64,000 nt of DNA from DASSFG01 sp035547915 (GCA_035547915.1 DASZTS010000009.1:1-64000); one strand, 5' to 3'. Shown: positions 7,449-16,407, counted from the stretch's first letter. Notes: generated by a model not told the origin, from the sequence alone. Translations and numbers: made by a program.

Positions 7449-7601
7449 GATTCTTCCTCCACAATTTGCCGCGACCTTTTTTCTGTTGGCCTTCGGCTGT
7501 CGCATCACCGAAGACCCAAACGACAATCGCAGTAAAGCAGCGCCAGCTAAGCCTGTCTGCGCGCGGAACGTGACATTCCTTGAGTTATCTTTAGGCATTT
7601 T

Positions 7602-7623
7602 TTTGCACACGATTTGCACATGG
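7602..7623. promoter_or_regulatory. Tandem TTTGCACA repeat, possible operator
   Basis: TTTGCACA occurs twice, 11 bp apart (one helical turn), between the divergent micro-ORF operon and the HTH-protein gene. The spacing suits cooperative repressor binding; the neighbouring XRE-like protein is a possible ligand. Confidence 0.35.
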
Positions 7624-7643
7624 GACAACAGATAAAGGTAAAG

Positions 7644-8915
7644 ATGCGAGGCGACGTGCTTAAACAGCTTCGCAAAGCATGTGGCTTTCCCACGCAAGCA
7701 GCACTAGCAAAAGCTGCGAATGGGATAGACGTGCGATCCGTTATAGATGCGGCACACGGTAGGGAAGTGACCGTAACAACGGCCGTCGCTATTCACAAAG
7801 CGTTCGCCGAAAAGAACAAGGATGTGAAATATGAGGACTTACTTGTCGTACCGATTGCTGACCTTCACTCGCCGTCAGAAACGAGCATCGCACAGCAGCA
7901 GATTGGGATCGCCGCAACCGTAGTGATCACGAACACGGAGATAATACTCAAAATCGCTGCGCCACCGTTGCTCATGAGCGCCCTCCAGTCGGCGCAATGG
8001 GAACAGCTTCTTAAGGAGTTAATTTCTACAGCGGCAAAAGCACTTGTAAAGCGCGTTACGGGTGGTAGCATCATTCTTACTATCGACGCGGATGCAATAG
8101 CCACCAAAGATCTGATAGACTCCTTCCTCGCCTGGAGGCTTCAGTACATCGGGGCTCACGAAATGCTTTTCCTGGCGCCACACGCACTGAATACGACGTT
8201 CGCCAACTTATTGTTATCTCATTTTGCGTTTCGTGATGCTGATATGTATGAACGATGTAATAAGAGCGTGTTGTCTCGGGAAGACACCAAGATAGCAACA
8301 AGAGACGGCGTTCACTTTATCCATGTCGATCCTCCAGATGTACTTTGTCCAACAGACACGGTTAACATTGCGCACGAGACTGCCCGCGCTGCGGCGGAGG
8401 CAGCCGGTATCGCATGGCGGGAACAGCATCGGCCCAATGCTTGGTACGTCTCCAACGAATACTGGCAAGCCGCCTCTGACCGTTGGCAAATAGTCGCCTC
8501 CAATGCGTTGGGAACAGTCGCGGACGCCGCTCAGAAAGCTGCTAATGCTGCTAGGATTGCTGCCGAGAGCGCTTCGACAGCAGCACTTACATCTTCAGTT
8601 CAACGTCATCTCGCAGCAGACAGCGCTTTGGAGGCCGCCGAAGAGGCGGCCATGTTGGCAGAAACGGTGTGGAATTTAGAGATTGCCCCTTGGGAAAGTG
8701 ATCTATTGCCACCTGACTGTCACCTATGGAGGCTCCGTTCGACACTAGTACCAGCGCACATTCGTGAAGCCGACCAGTACTGGCGACATTTTCGATTTCG
8801 TGCCGGTGTTCCAAGAGAAGCTACCTTTCCAGACATCCCGATCAATGAGCCGCAACCGGCGGTCCTCCTTGACGACACGACGTTTGTAAATCAGCCGCAG
8901 CACCAGCCGTTGTAG
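7644..8915 (+). CDS. XRE-like HTH protein with Ala-rich C-terminal region
   Basis: 423 residues from the ATG at 7644, chosen because AAAGG lies 5 bp upstream; TTG and ATG codons 24-30 bp earlier have no ribosome site. Residues about 5-60 look like an XRE-type HTH (LKQLRKACGFPTQAALAKAA). A middle region (about 75-200) alternates strands and helices, with GGSIILTIDADAIATKDLID resembling adaptor domains of bacterial conflict proteins. Residues about 250-350 are Ala-rich and helical. Likely a regulator or cargo protein; I do not recognise the whole. Confidence 0.7.
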   Translation: MRGDVLKQLRKACGFPTQAALAKAANGIDVRSVIDAAHGREVTVTTAVAIHKAFAEKNKDVKYEDLLVVPIADLHSPSETSIAQQQIGIAATVVITNTEIILKIAAPPLLMSALQSAQWEQLLKELISTAAKALVKRVTGGSIILTIDADAIATKDLIDSFLAWRLQYIGAHEMLFLAPHALNTTFANLLLSHFAFRDADMYERCNKSVLSREDTKIATRDGVHFIHVDPPDVLCPTDTVNIAHETARAAAEAAGIAWREQHRPNAWYVSNEYWQAASDRWQIVASNALGTVADAAQKAANAARIAAESASTAALTSSVQRHLAADSALEAAEEAAMLAETVWNLEIAPWESDLLPPDCHLWRLRSTLVPAHIREADQYWRHFRFRAGVPREATFPDIPINEPQPAVLLDDTTFVNQPQHQPL

Positions 8916-9196
8916 TATGGTAATCAATTGAGGGTGTCACCGAGCGTTCGACGCAGCGGTACACCAGTACGTTCAACAACGACGAGGCGGAGATCCGACG
9001 TCGAAGACGGCGGCGTGATCGAATCCGAATTGCATCCGGCTTTTTGTATCCGAGCTTGGATGATTCTCGTTGCCCGTCGGCTGATTTTGCGTTATGGCTT
9101 GATCTGCTTTGGTACTGCTGGAGCGAGCAATCGTGCTAGATGTGCATCGCTTGGGCGTACGGAGCCGCCACGTGTAATCTACAAGGGGAGGGCGAT

Positions 9197-9529
9197 GTGT
9201 CGCCAAGACGCTTAGAGGACGATTCTCATCGTGCGGCAGAGAAATCAACTGCTGGGCACGAGTCGAACGATGGACCGCAGGAAAGCAAAACAGTATCGTT
9301 TCGGTGGAAAGCAGATGCGAAAGTTGTGCAACAAATACTTGACGCCGCAGCCAAGGGAGCATTGGATCAAATTCCAATTAAATTGGTTGACAGTACGGTA
9401 TTCCTTTCAATAGATGAAATCAGCGTTGCTGCGGATATTCCTGGTGTCTCTCCCCAGAAGTGGAGAAAACGCGAACAAAGTCGCGACGGTTCAACGTCCG
9501 CTGACAGAGAAGAAGGCAACATTCGATAG
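9197..9529 (+). CDS. Small hypothetical protein (GTG start)
   Basis: 110 residues. GGGGAGGG lies directly upstream of the GTG at 9197. A central part (KADAKVVQQILDAAAKGALD and a strand-rich VFLSIDEISVAADI) looks folded; both ends are polar. It follows the HTH-protein gene by 281 bp, in which I see nothing else. No family recognised. Confidence 0.5.
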   Translation: MSPRRLEDDSHRAAEKSTAGHESNDGPQESKTVSFRWKADAKVVQQILDAAAKGALDQIPIKLVDSTVFLSIDEISVAADIPGVSPQKWRKREQSRDGSTSADREEGNIR

Positions 9530-9606
9530 TCGGTAAGGGGTAAGGTCGAGGTGGCGCGGGCAGGAGAGAATGTTGGAATCACCTGCGCCGGAGCGGGAAG
9601 CAATGC

Positions 9607-9993
9607 TCATCGAATCAGCTCGACCTTCACATCCAGGTCTACTTCCGCCCAATTGTGATCGGCCGTAAGCACAGTCGCTTTCCGTTGGTTTCCGAGGCAC
9701 AGGCAAACGCAGTCCGCATACGACAGGTTGAGCTTGCGGGTTGCTGCATGCAACACGGCAGACGTCTCCGCAAGCTCGCGGTCGAGCGGCACCACCCGGG
9801 GAAATGCCTCCCTCAGAAAAACGGTGACGTGCTCGGCCGACATCTGATGCCGAATCAGCTTGGAAAACGCTTCCATCAAGTTTGGTGAAGCCACGACGCA
9901 GCTCTCGCGAACGCGGGCGACATGCTTTTCGCCTTCCTCGCCCTTTACAAAGGCAAGCACCGCCGAGGCGTCCGCGACAAATTCACTCACGCC
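9607..9993 (-). CDS. vapC: PIN-domain toxin, VapC family
   Basis: 128 residues; PIN-domain ribonucleases cleave tRNA or rRNA and are restrained by a cognate antitoxin. The start is the GTG at 9993 (VSEFVADASAVLAFVKGEEG), because this overlaps the antitoxin stop and gives the family N-terminus. Acidic active-site candidates: D7 (VADAS), E in NLMEAFS, D in SYADCVC and the TADHNW motif. Together with the AbrB-type gene upstream it forms a type II toxin-antitoxin pair. Confidence 0.88.
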   Translation of the reverse strand, partial: GVSEFVADASAVLAFVKGEEGEKHVARVRESCVVASPNLMEAFSKLIRHQMSAEHVTVFLREAFPRVVPLDRELAETSAVLHAATRKLNLSYADCVCLCLGNQRKATVLTADHNWAEVDLDVKVELIR

Positions 9994-10237
9994 GTACTTC
10001 TTCGCGGCGCTCGGCGAGTAGCTCATCAACCAGGCTTACACCCGGCGGGACCTTGTTCGACAGCTCGGCTCGGAATGTGGCGAGCCGGGTATCGAACGAA
10101 TGCAACTGCACTTTGCCGTCGTCGACATCGACGATCACGGTATCGCCGACATCAATGCCGAGCTGCTTGCAGACTTCGGCGGGAAGCACGACGCGCCGTC
10201 CATCGGATAGACGTACCTGGAACGATTGGTGAGCCAT
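9983..10237 (-). CDS. vapB: AbrB/MazE-type antitoxin
   Basis: 84 residues. A swapped-hairpin AbrB domain at about 5-48 (FQVRLSDGRRVVLPAEVCKQ, LGIDVGDTVIVDV) binds the operon promoter; the C-terminal tail (VPPGVSLVDELLAERRE) would wrap the VapC toxin. GGAG lies 9 bp before the ATG at 10237. Overlaps vapC. Confidence 0.87.
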   Translation of the reverse strand: MAHQSFQVRLSDGRRVVLPAEVCKQLGIDVGDTVIVDVDDGKVQLHSFDTRLATFRAELSNKVPPGVSLVDELLAERREEVRRE

Positions 10238-10334
10238 GCCATAACACTCCATTGTTGGCAGTTCCTACAACTGTGCCACAACACATCGCGTGAGTCAAGA
10301 AAAACCTGCAAGCCATGATCCTGCCTGTCATGCC

Positions 10335-10386
10335 ATTAGAGGTAAATAACGTCCTTTCATTATCTCTAATAGTTTCAGCCTGAAAC
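10335..10386. promoter_or_regulatory. Two palindromes between divergent VapBC operons
   Basis: A perfect 7-1-7 palindrome GTTTCAGCCTGAAAC (10372-10386) and an inverted repeat ATTAGAG (10335-10341)/CTCTAAT (10364-10370) lie in the 304-bp gap between the two toxin-antitoxin operons. Antitoxins usually bind such operators to repress their own promoters; which antitoxin binds which palindrome is not shown. Confidence 0.5.
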
Positions 10387-10541
10387 GACATTTGTCGGCA
10401 AAACGACCAGCTAAATGCGGCTGGCATACCAGCGTTGGTCTGGGCAACGCATCGTGTGTATGTGCCATTAACTTTGTGATTGACTTTCCAGGCGAAGCTG
10501 TGGCAATCTTGGCCTATGGGTCAAAGACAAGGAGGCTCGAT

Positions 10542-10781
10542 ATGCCCAGCGTTCGTATCCGCGATCTCGATGAGCGAGTCATCGCAGAGTTAAAGGATCG
10601 TGCCAAACGGCACGGCAACACCCTGGAGAATGAATTGCGTGCTCTTTTGACTGATGAGGCGTTCCGGCCTCGTCGTGAGGCAGCCAAGCGCGCCAAAGAA
10701 GTGCGAGAAGCGATCAGGGCCAAAGTTGGAACGCTGTCCGATTCGACGCCGCTTATCCGCGAGTGGCGGGAATCGCTGTGA
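10542..10781 (+). CDS. vapB: FitA/VapB-type ribbon-helix-helix antitoxin
   Basis: 79 residues. The ribbon-helix-helix at 1-42 (MPSVRIRDLDERVIAELKDR, HGNTLENELRALL) is of the FitA type; the C-terminal helix and tail (SDSTPLIREWRESL) are the toxin-binding part. AAGGAGG lies 6 bp before the ATG, so a longer in-frame extension upstream is not used. Its stop overlaps the toxin GTG. Confidence 0.88.
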   Translation: MPSVRIRDLDERVIAELKDRAKRHGNTLENELRALLTDEAFRPRREAAKRAKEVREAIRAKVGTLSDSTPLIREWRESL

Positions 10782-11209
10782 CGATCGTTGTCGACGCCAG
10801 TGTTGCCGTCAAATGGTTTGTGCCCGAGCCGGGCGACGAAGCTGCCGAGCAGTTGCTGGAAAGCGGAGAGCCACTCATCGCCCCTGCTCTTATCCGCATT
10901 GAAGTCGCCGGCGCTTTTCTACGCAGGTTGAAAAAAGGCGAATTGCCGGAGGATGACACGCGCGTCGCCTACCAGGCATGGGAACGCACGCTGGCAACTG
11001 GTGCCGTCAGGTTGGTTCCCGACGTTGAGTTGTACGACGATGCGGTTCACTGTGCATTCATGATCAGACATGATTTGCCGGACTGTCTCTACCTTGCCCT
11101 TGGCAAGCGATTGGGTGCATCGATCATTACGGCTGATCCACCATTCCAGAAGCGCGCCAAGCAATTTTATGAGAGGATTTCGCTGCTGGAAGGCCGCAAC
11201 GCGAACTAG
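10778..11209 (+). CDS. vapC: PIN-domain toxin, VapC family
   Basis: 143 residues. The GTG at 10778 overlaps the antitoxin stop (GTGA) and gives VTIVVDASVAVKWFVPEPGD, a classic VapC N-terminus with D6. Other acidic sites: E in RIEVAGAF, D in HDLPDCLYLALG, D in ITADPPF. Paired with the FitA-type antitoxin upstream. A recombinase gene starts 5 bp later. Confidence 0.92.
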   Translation: MTIVVDASVAVKWFVPEPGDEAAEQLLESGEPLIAPALIRIEVAGAFLRRLKKGELPEDDTRVAYQAWERTLATGAVRLVPDVELYDDAVHCAFMIRHDLPDCLYLALGKRLGASIITADPPFQKRAKQFYERISLLEGRNAN

Positions 11210-11214
11210 CGCCG

Positions 11215-12219
11215 ATGGAAAAAGACGCCGATGTACCAAGCCAGGAGATTCTGCCGGCTTTAGCCGCAGATGCGTCACTCATCTCACCGGTTGCCGGTGG
11301 GCTACCTGAGATGGTCCGCAGCGCCGGCCCCGCCGCCGCTTTCGCATTCGACGAATTCTTTGCCGGCCGCATCCGCAATCCTCAGACACGTGCATCATAC
11401 CTGCACGCCGTCCGCCGCTTCCTAAGCTGGGCGGAGGGCCGGGTTGCCGCGATAACCGACATTACGCCCGGATTGATCGGCGCTTATTTCGATCAGCATC
11501 CGGGCGCCATCCCGACACGCAAACAGCACCTGGCGGCACTTCGTGCCTTCTTTGACGCGCTGGTCATTCGCCATGTGGTGGTGCTGAATCCGGCTGCTTC
11601 GGTCCGCGGCGAGCGGTACAACGTCGTCGAGGGCAAGACGCCGGAAATCTCGCCCGACCAGGTGCGCCAGCTCCTGGCGTCGATCCGCACGGATACTCCG
11701 GTCGGCCGCCGAGACCGTGCCCTGATCGCCACGCTGGTCTACACCAGCGTCCGTGCCGGTGCCGCGGCAGCCTTGCGTATCAAAGACTTCCAGTGGGACG
11801 GCACCCAGTTCACGTTCCGCTTCCATGAAAAGGGCGGAAAGTCCCGGCTGATCCCGGTTCGGCATGATTTGCAGGCGTATCTGTTGGACTACCTCGATTG
11901 CATCGACTGGCAGTCACAGCCGCAAGATAGCCCACTCTTCCGCTCGGCCGCCGGCCGCACCGGTCAGCTCACTGGCAGGCCGATACGAAACGTGGATGTA
12001 TGTCGGCTGGTGAAGCGTCGGCTGCGCGCCGCCGGCCTGCCGACGCACCTGTCACCGCACTCTTTCCGCGTGGCGACGATAACCGATTTGCTTACGCACG
12101 GTGTGCCGCTCGAAGACGTGCAGTACCTGGCTGGACACGCCGATCCGCGCACCACTCGGCTTTACGATCGCCGGCAGAAGAAAGTCACCAGGAACATCGT
12201 CGAGAAGATTTCGATTTGA
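11215..12219 (+). CDS. XerC/D-like tyrosine recombinase
   Basis: 334 residues. A SAM-like domain (about 42-130) is followed by a catalytic domain with R180 (YTSVRAG), K206 or K209 (EKGGKSR), H282 and R285 (PHSFR), H308 (AGHADP) and Y317 (TRLYDRR). All catalytic residues are present, but the usual acidic residue three after the first Arg (RxGE) is Ala (RAGAA). It sits 5 bp after vapC in a cargo region, so it may mobilise a cassette or resolve dimers; distinct in sequence from the tRNA-proximal integrase. Confidence 0.88.
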   Translation: MEKDADVPSQEILPALAADASLISPVAGGLPEMVRSAGPAAAFAFDEFFAGRIRNPQTRASYLHAVRRFLSWAEGRVAAITDITPGLIGAYFDQHPGAIPTRKQHLAALRAFFDALVIRHVVVLNPAASVRGERYNVVEGKTPEISPDQVRQLLASIRTDTPVGRRDRALIATLVYTSVRAGAAAALRIKDFQWDGTQFTFRFHEKGGKSRLIPVRHDLQAYLLDYLDCIDWQSQPQDSPLFRSAAGRTGQLTGRPIRNVDVCRLVKRRLRAAGLPTHLSPHSFRVATITDLLTHGVPLEDVQYLAGHADPRTTRLYDRRQKKVTRNIVEKISI

Positions 12220-12267
12220 CGCCGCAGTCACTCGCGCGCGTCTACCGCCTTCGGCTATACTCACCGC

Positions 12268-12615
12268 ATGAAAGACGAAATCAACAAACAGCTTGCTAAA
12301 TGCCTCGCACTGCTCTGCGTGCGCAACACCTGCATTGAAGACATTCACGCTGGCATCGAACCGGCGTCGCCTGCCGGCGACTTCTCCGATGTGAAAGTCG
12401 TGACGCCGCGGGGCGAAATCCCTTGGTCACAGGTTTCGCGGATCAGCAACGACGAAATGCGCCGCTTCATGAAGGAAGTCGTGAACAAGCTCTATACCAT
12501 GCTCACACGGCTCGACGACCCAGCATTCGTCGAGCAGATGGACCAATACGCCCAGCGTGCAGCCACCGCGTGGGACCAACCAGAACACCTCCAGGAATGG
12601 TTTGACAGTGACTGA
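12268..12615 (+). CDS. Hypothetical protein
   Basis: 115 residues with no recognised domain: a helical N-terminus with several Cys residues (KCLALLCVRNTC), then a region ending in WSQVSRISNDEMRRFMKEVV and an acidic tail. No Shine-Dalgarno is seen; TATACT at 12256-12261 lies 7 bp before the ATG, so a leaderless transcript is possible. Confidence 0.6.
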   Translation: MKDEINKQLAKCLALLCVRNTCIEDIHAGIEPASPAGDFSDVKVVTPRGEIPWSQVSRISNDEMRRFMKEVVNKLYTMLTRLDDPAFVEQMDQYAQRAATAWDQPEHLQEWFDSD

Positions 12616-13089
12616 AGCCCATCCTGATGCTCGGGCTCTCGCCGCCACCGATCGCCGGCAGAACAAACTCACCAGGCGCGTCAGAAGAGTTCGGTGTGCT
12701 GCCACCCCCGGCACGCCCGTCGGTCGTTAGTGTCCCACTACCGTGGACACCATAACTTCGGATGTCTCATGAAGCCAACGCCGGGCGCCTTGCGCCATCC
12801 ACAACGTTTCGCGTGCTAATACATATTAACACTTGCTTTACCGTTGGCGTGCTATTGTTATGGTCCACACTGACAAACAAGCAACCAGGGTATGCGGAAT
12901 GGATACAATAGTCATACACAAAGTGCCGCGTGTCGCCTCAACGCCGTCAACAACCACACCTGCACAGCACCGTTGCGATCGACGATATTCTGGCCGCCAC
13001 ACGCATCGCCGCCTACAACTGGGGCGTTATGCCGCCCGCATTTATACGTTCGCCAGTCGTGCATTTCACCTTAGCGCGGTCGGCGAACA
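12616..13089. other. Gene-poor stretch, 474 bp
   Basis: No convincing gene. It holds a GTGTCC/GGACAC inverted pair near 12731-12750 and an AT-rich patch at about 12820-12862 that may drive the gene at 13090. Short plus-strand ORFs here have no ribosome site or family resemblance. Confidence 0.5.
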
Positions 13090-14469
13090 ATGCTGATTCA
13101 ATTGGAATTCAACGAGCTGTGCCCTGATCTGATGGCTCGGTTTATGCGCGAGGGTATTCTTCCGAATTTCACGCGTCTTTATGAATCGGCCGCCATTTTT
13201 ACGACGGACGCAGGCGAAGGACCGCCAAATTTAGAGCCATGGATCCAATGGGTGACGGTACATTCCGGCATGCCGTATCGTGCACATCGAGCATTCCATC
13301 TTGGAGAAGGTCGGCAGCTACGAGAAAAGTGTGTAGCTCGGCTTCTGTCTGAGGCTGGAGTTCGTGTGGGCGTCTGCGGTAGCATGAACACGAATTACTC
13401 GGACTTGAATGGCTATTTCATCCCTGATCCGTGGGACCAATACGCTGTGCCGCATCCGACATGGATCATGCCTTACTACAAAATGGTGTCCAGGCATGTA
13501 CAGGAGTCATCGCGGCCCGTACGAGACACCATGATGGATGCTATAAACTTCGCCTGGTTTATGATGCGAAATGGGTTGCAGGCAAGGACGGCGCTCGGCA
13601 TTTGTCGGCAACTCATTGCCGAAAGACTATCTCCAGCCCTTGTCTGGCGCCGCCCTTTAATCCTCGAACTGATGCAATATGATCTGTTTCGGCGCCTGAA
13701 CAGCTTATTCGATGTCCAGTATGCCACTTTGTTTTACAACAGCACGGCCCATTTTCAGCATTACTACTGGCGCAACATGGACCCAACATTGTTTGATCAC
13801 GCCGTGCCTGAAACAGACCATCGGAGTCTGGGCACCGCTATCAGAACGGGATACGTAGCAATGGACCGGCTTTTGGGGCGAGTGTTCGCGGATTACCCAC
13901 GTGCCCGATTGTTGCTGTGCACGGCTCTTAGCCAGCAAGCGTGGACGTCAACAGCAAAATGTGCGTTTCGGCCGAGGGATTTTGCGAGGCTGCTCGAATT
14001 CGCCGGCATTCCAGCCGCGCATTGCTCGGTAAGGCCGGTGATGGCGGAGGAGTTTTATGTTGACTGGATTGGCCCTGAATCGGCGGATGCACTTGCGCGC
14101 AAGCTAGCCGCCTTGACCGTCAACAATATCGCAATAATGAACGTCGAGCGGCAGGGAACGAGTGTCTTTACAGGATGCAGGATACATGATAGTCAGGTTG
14201 CTCGACACGCAAGCGTGCGCGCTGCGACTGGTGAAAGTGCCGCCTTCACGGAACTATTCGAACAAATCCACACGATGCGAAGCGGACGGCATCATGCGCA
14301 TGGTATGTTGTGGGTGCAGACCGGCAAGCATGAAATAGTATCGGGTACAATCTCACTATGCGATATAGCGCCGACCGTATTAGGCTATTTTGGAATTGAG
14401 GCCCCGTCATATATGGAGGGCCGTAGTCTCAAGCTAGCAATGCATGCCCCTTTGGCAACGGCGATCTGA
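13090..14469 (+). CDS. AlkP-superfamily (phosphodiesterase-like) protein
   Basis: 459 residues. Layout fits the alkaline-phosphatase/nucleotide pyrophosphatase superfamily: N-terminal EFNELCPDL as variant metal-binding strand (E7, N8 in place of the usual Asp), LEPWIQWVTVHSG with T56 as candidate nucleophile, MNTNYSDLNGYFIPDPWD, and a C-terminal GMLWVQTGKHEI and DIAPTVLGYFGIEAP, the typical closing motif. It may hydrolyse phosphate or sulfate esters; the altered ligands make activity uncertain. Cargo with no operon partner. Confidence 0.72.
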   Translation: MLIQLEFNELCPDLMARFMREGILPNFTRLYESAAIFTTDAGEGPPNLEPWIQWVTVHSGMPYRAHRAFHLGEGRQLREKCVARLLSEAGVRVGVCGSMNTNYSDLNGYFIPDPWDQYAVPHPTWIMPYYKMVSRHVQESSRPVRDTMMDAINFAWFMMRNGLQARTALGICRQLIAERLSPALVWRRPLILELMQYDLFRRLNSLFDVQYATLFYNSTAHFQHYYWRNMDPTLFDHAVPETDHRSLGTAIRTGYVAMDRLLGRVFADYPRARLLLCTALSQQAWTSTAKCAFRPRDFARLLEFAGIPAAHCSVRPVMAEEFYVDWIGPESADALARKLAALTVNNIAIMNVERQGTSVFTGCRIHDSQVARHASVRAATGESAAFTELFEQIHTMRSGRHHAHGMLWVQTGKHEIVSGTISLCDIAPTVLGYFGIEAPSYMEGRSLKLAMHAPLATAI

Positions 14470-14882
14470 GTGGCGAGTGGACAGGGTACTGGGCTTGCCC
14501 CGAGCATCGCGGTTGCGGATTGATGTATATCGCGATTATCGACGAGGAGTTACAGGGCCGGCTGACTAGCAGCACACGGAGTCGTGCGCCGTCGCTAAAA
14601 AACGCGCCTGGCCTCAAGACTGCCTTCTCAGTCGCCGGTTGGCACCGGCAGCACCTGCTCGGCTTTCCGTTGAACGTTGAAAGTTGATCCGGCAGGGGGT
14701 GGACCTGGCTTGGAGCGGCGGTTCTCCGAGCCGAAGCTGATTAGCAAAACGCACCAACGTTGGTCCGCCCGAAAAAACTGCTTGCAATTCTTTTTAAGTT
14801 TGGCAACTTTCGGTTGCAATAACCACAATCAGAACCGGCTCGAGCGTGTAGCGATTCGAGCACCGGGGCAACGAGAATCTGG
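14470..14882. other. Gene-free stretch, 413 bp
   Basis: No supported gene, RNA or repeat. A 54-codon reading frame at 14524 has no ribosome site and no recognisable sequence, so I leave it out. Confidence 0.5.
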
Positions 14883-15740
14883 ATGCAGGTACATCATGTC
14901 GTAAACCTTGGAGCGGGCGTTCAATCGACCGTCCTTTACCTATTGTCCCGCGAAGGTCGCATCCCGTGCGACGTGGCCATCTTCGCCGACACCGGCGAGG
15001 AGCCACAAGCGGTCTACCGCCATCTCGGCTGGCTCCTCACACTGGAGTCGCCACCCATTCTAATCCGCAGTGCCGGCTGCCTTGGCGATGATCTCCAGCA
15101 CGGCCGCAATTCGACCGGCCACCGCTTCGCGTCTATCCCCGCCTTTACCGCCTCCGATCATCGGACGCGGCCACCTGGCCCGGTGAGGCCCGGCCGCGTC
15201 CGCCGGCAATGCACCTCCGAATACAAGATCGAGGTGATCGAGCGCACCATTCGCCGCGATTTGCTCGGCTTAAAACCGCGGCAGCGCATCCCACGCGGCA
15301 CCATAGTCTATCAGTATTTCGGGATCACGATGGACGAGGCCGGCCGTGCCGCCCGCGGACGTCGCCGCTTCGAGAAGATGGCGTGGGCCAGGCCGGTCTA
15401 TCCGTTTCTCGACATGGGCTGGACGAGAAATGACTGCCTGAACTGGCTTAAAGGCCGCGTGCCCCATCCGGTGCCGCGATCCGCTTGTGTCTTCTGTCCG
15501 TTTCACACCAACCGTGAATGGCTCGACCTCAAGAGAAACGATCCGGCCGGCTGGTCACGGGCGGTGGCGATCGATGAGGCGCTCCGGCGCGACGGCAATG
15601 TGGTGAATCGCAGCATGGACCAGAAGCTTTACCTGCACCGCCGTTGCCTGCCGCTAAGCGAAATTGATTTCGAGACAATGGCGACGGAGATGGTAAATCC
15701 GATGGCAGTCGGCGAATGCCAGGGCGTATGCGGTGTCTAA
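14883..15740 (+). CDS. PP-loop ATPase, PAPS-reductase-like (adenine nucleotide alpha hydrolase)
   Basis: 285 residues. The PP-loop variant LGAGVQSTVLYLLSREG (residues about 9-25) and IFADTGEEPQAVYRHL match phage- and element-borne relatives of PAPS reductase. Cys110 (RQCTSEYK), C202 and C205 (ACVFCPF) plus a C-terminal CQGVC suggest an iron-sulfur or zinc site. Such enzymes adenylate or reduce sulfur-bearing or nucleic-acid substrates; the exact reaction is unknown. Its 3' end overlaps the adhesin remnant by 4 bp. Confidence 0.75.
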   Translation: MQVHHVVNLGAGVQSTVLYLLSREGRIPCDVAIFADTGEEPQAVYRHLGWLLTLESPPILIRSAGCLGDDLQHGRNSTGHRFASIPAFTASDHRTRPPGPVRPGRVRRQCTSEYKIEVIERTIRRDLLGLKPRQRIPRGTIVYQYFGITMDEAGRAARGRRRFEKMAWARPVYPFLDMGWTRNDCLNWLKGRVPHPVPRSACVFCPFHTNREWLDLKRNDPAGWSRAVAIDEALRRDGNVVNRSMDQKLYLHRRCLPLSEIDFETMATEMVNPMAVGECQGVCGV

Positions 15741-16230
15741 TAATTAGTGCTAATTCGTCTGGCAGACGGCACCACGGCTGTGGGGTACACCCAGGCAGGC
15801 ATCGGGCTGGCCGTGATGCCAGTCGTATTCAGCGACTTCGGTGAGACGACAAGGCTGCCGGGGTCATACGTAATGCTGTAGTTGGCAAGGCCGCTGCCGG
15901 AGGCCGCCGATGGCGTAATGCTCCATGTCCCGACGTTCCACCTGCTGGAACCACTCAAGCTTGCATTGGTAGTGAGCGTTACGGAGGATACCACATCGCT
16001 GCCGAGCAGGCCGGAGGTGGTGAAACCGCTGCTGCCGTTCAAGCTGGTGCCGTCAGCGTAGGTCATGTTGATGTTGCTGACGGTCACAGTAAGCGCCGCC
16101 GCTGTGATGTTAGCGGCGAGACCCGAAGGCTGGGCCAGCGAGTAGTTGCCGGAATCAGCCCGCCGATGGTGAAGCCCGAGGCGGTTACCGCCTTACCGGG
16201 TGCCGTCTCCGGCGTTTCGGTCCGCTCCTG
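15737..16230 (-). pseudogene. Remnant of MBG/YDG-repeat adhesin
   Basis: Two adjoining minus-strand frames carry the tandem pattern of MBG/YDG domains of large filamentous adhesins: GKAVTASGFTIGG, then after a frame shift near 16150 GNYSLAQPSGLAANITAAAL, then NINMTYADGTSLNG and NYSITYDPGSLVVSPKSLN. The shift and lack of start or export signal show this is a dead C-terminal fragment, probably left by rearrangement next to the PP-loop gene. Confidence 0.65.
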
Positions 16231-16380
16231 AATTCGCCCCGCATCGCTGGCACCCGGCAGTACCGTAGCCGCCAGGGCGGGCGAGCCGGCCACAGTGCAA
16301 TTGATGCACCGCGCCGATACGGCAAACGCCGAGCTTGAGAGTGGCTGACAAAACCCGGAAGCCGGATTGCCTTGGGCAAA

Positions 16381-16407
16381 AATCGGCGTTTCACGCCGAT
16401 TGTTTTG
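16381..16407 (+). terminator. Hairpin terminator, possibly bidirectional
   Basis: AATCGGCG/CGCCGATT (16381-16388, 16394-16401) with a 5-base loop, followed by GTTTTGG on the plus strand and by a run of T on the minus strand. Confidence 0.6.

Noticed and set aside
14524..14688. 54-codon ORF
   Set aside because: No ribosome site, no recognisable protein.
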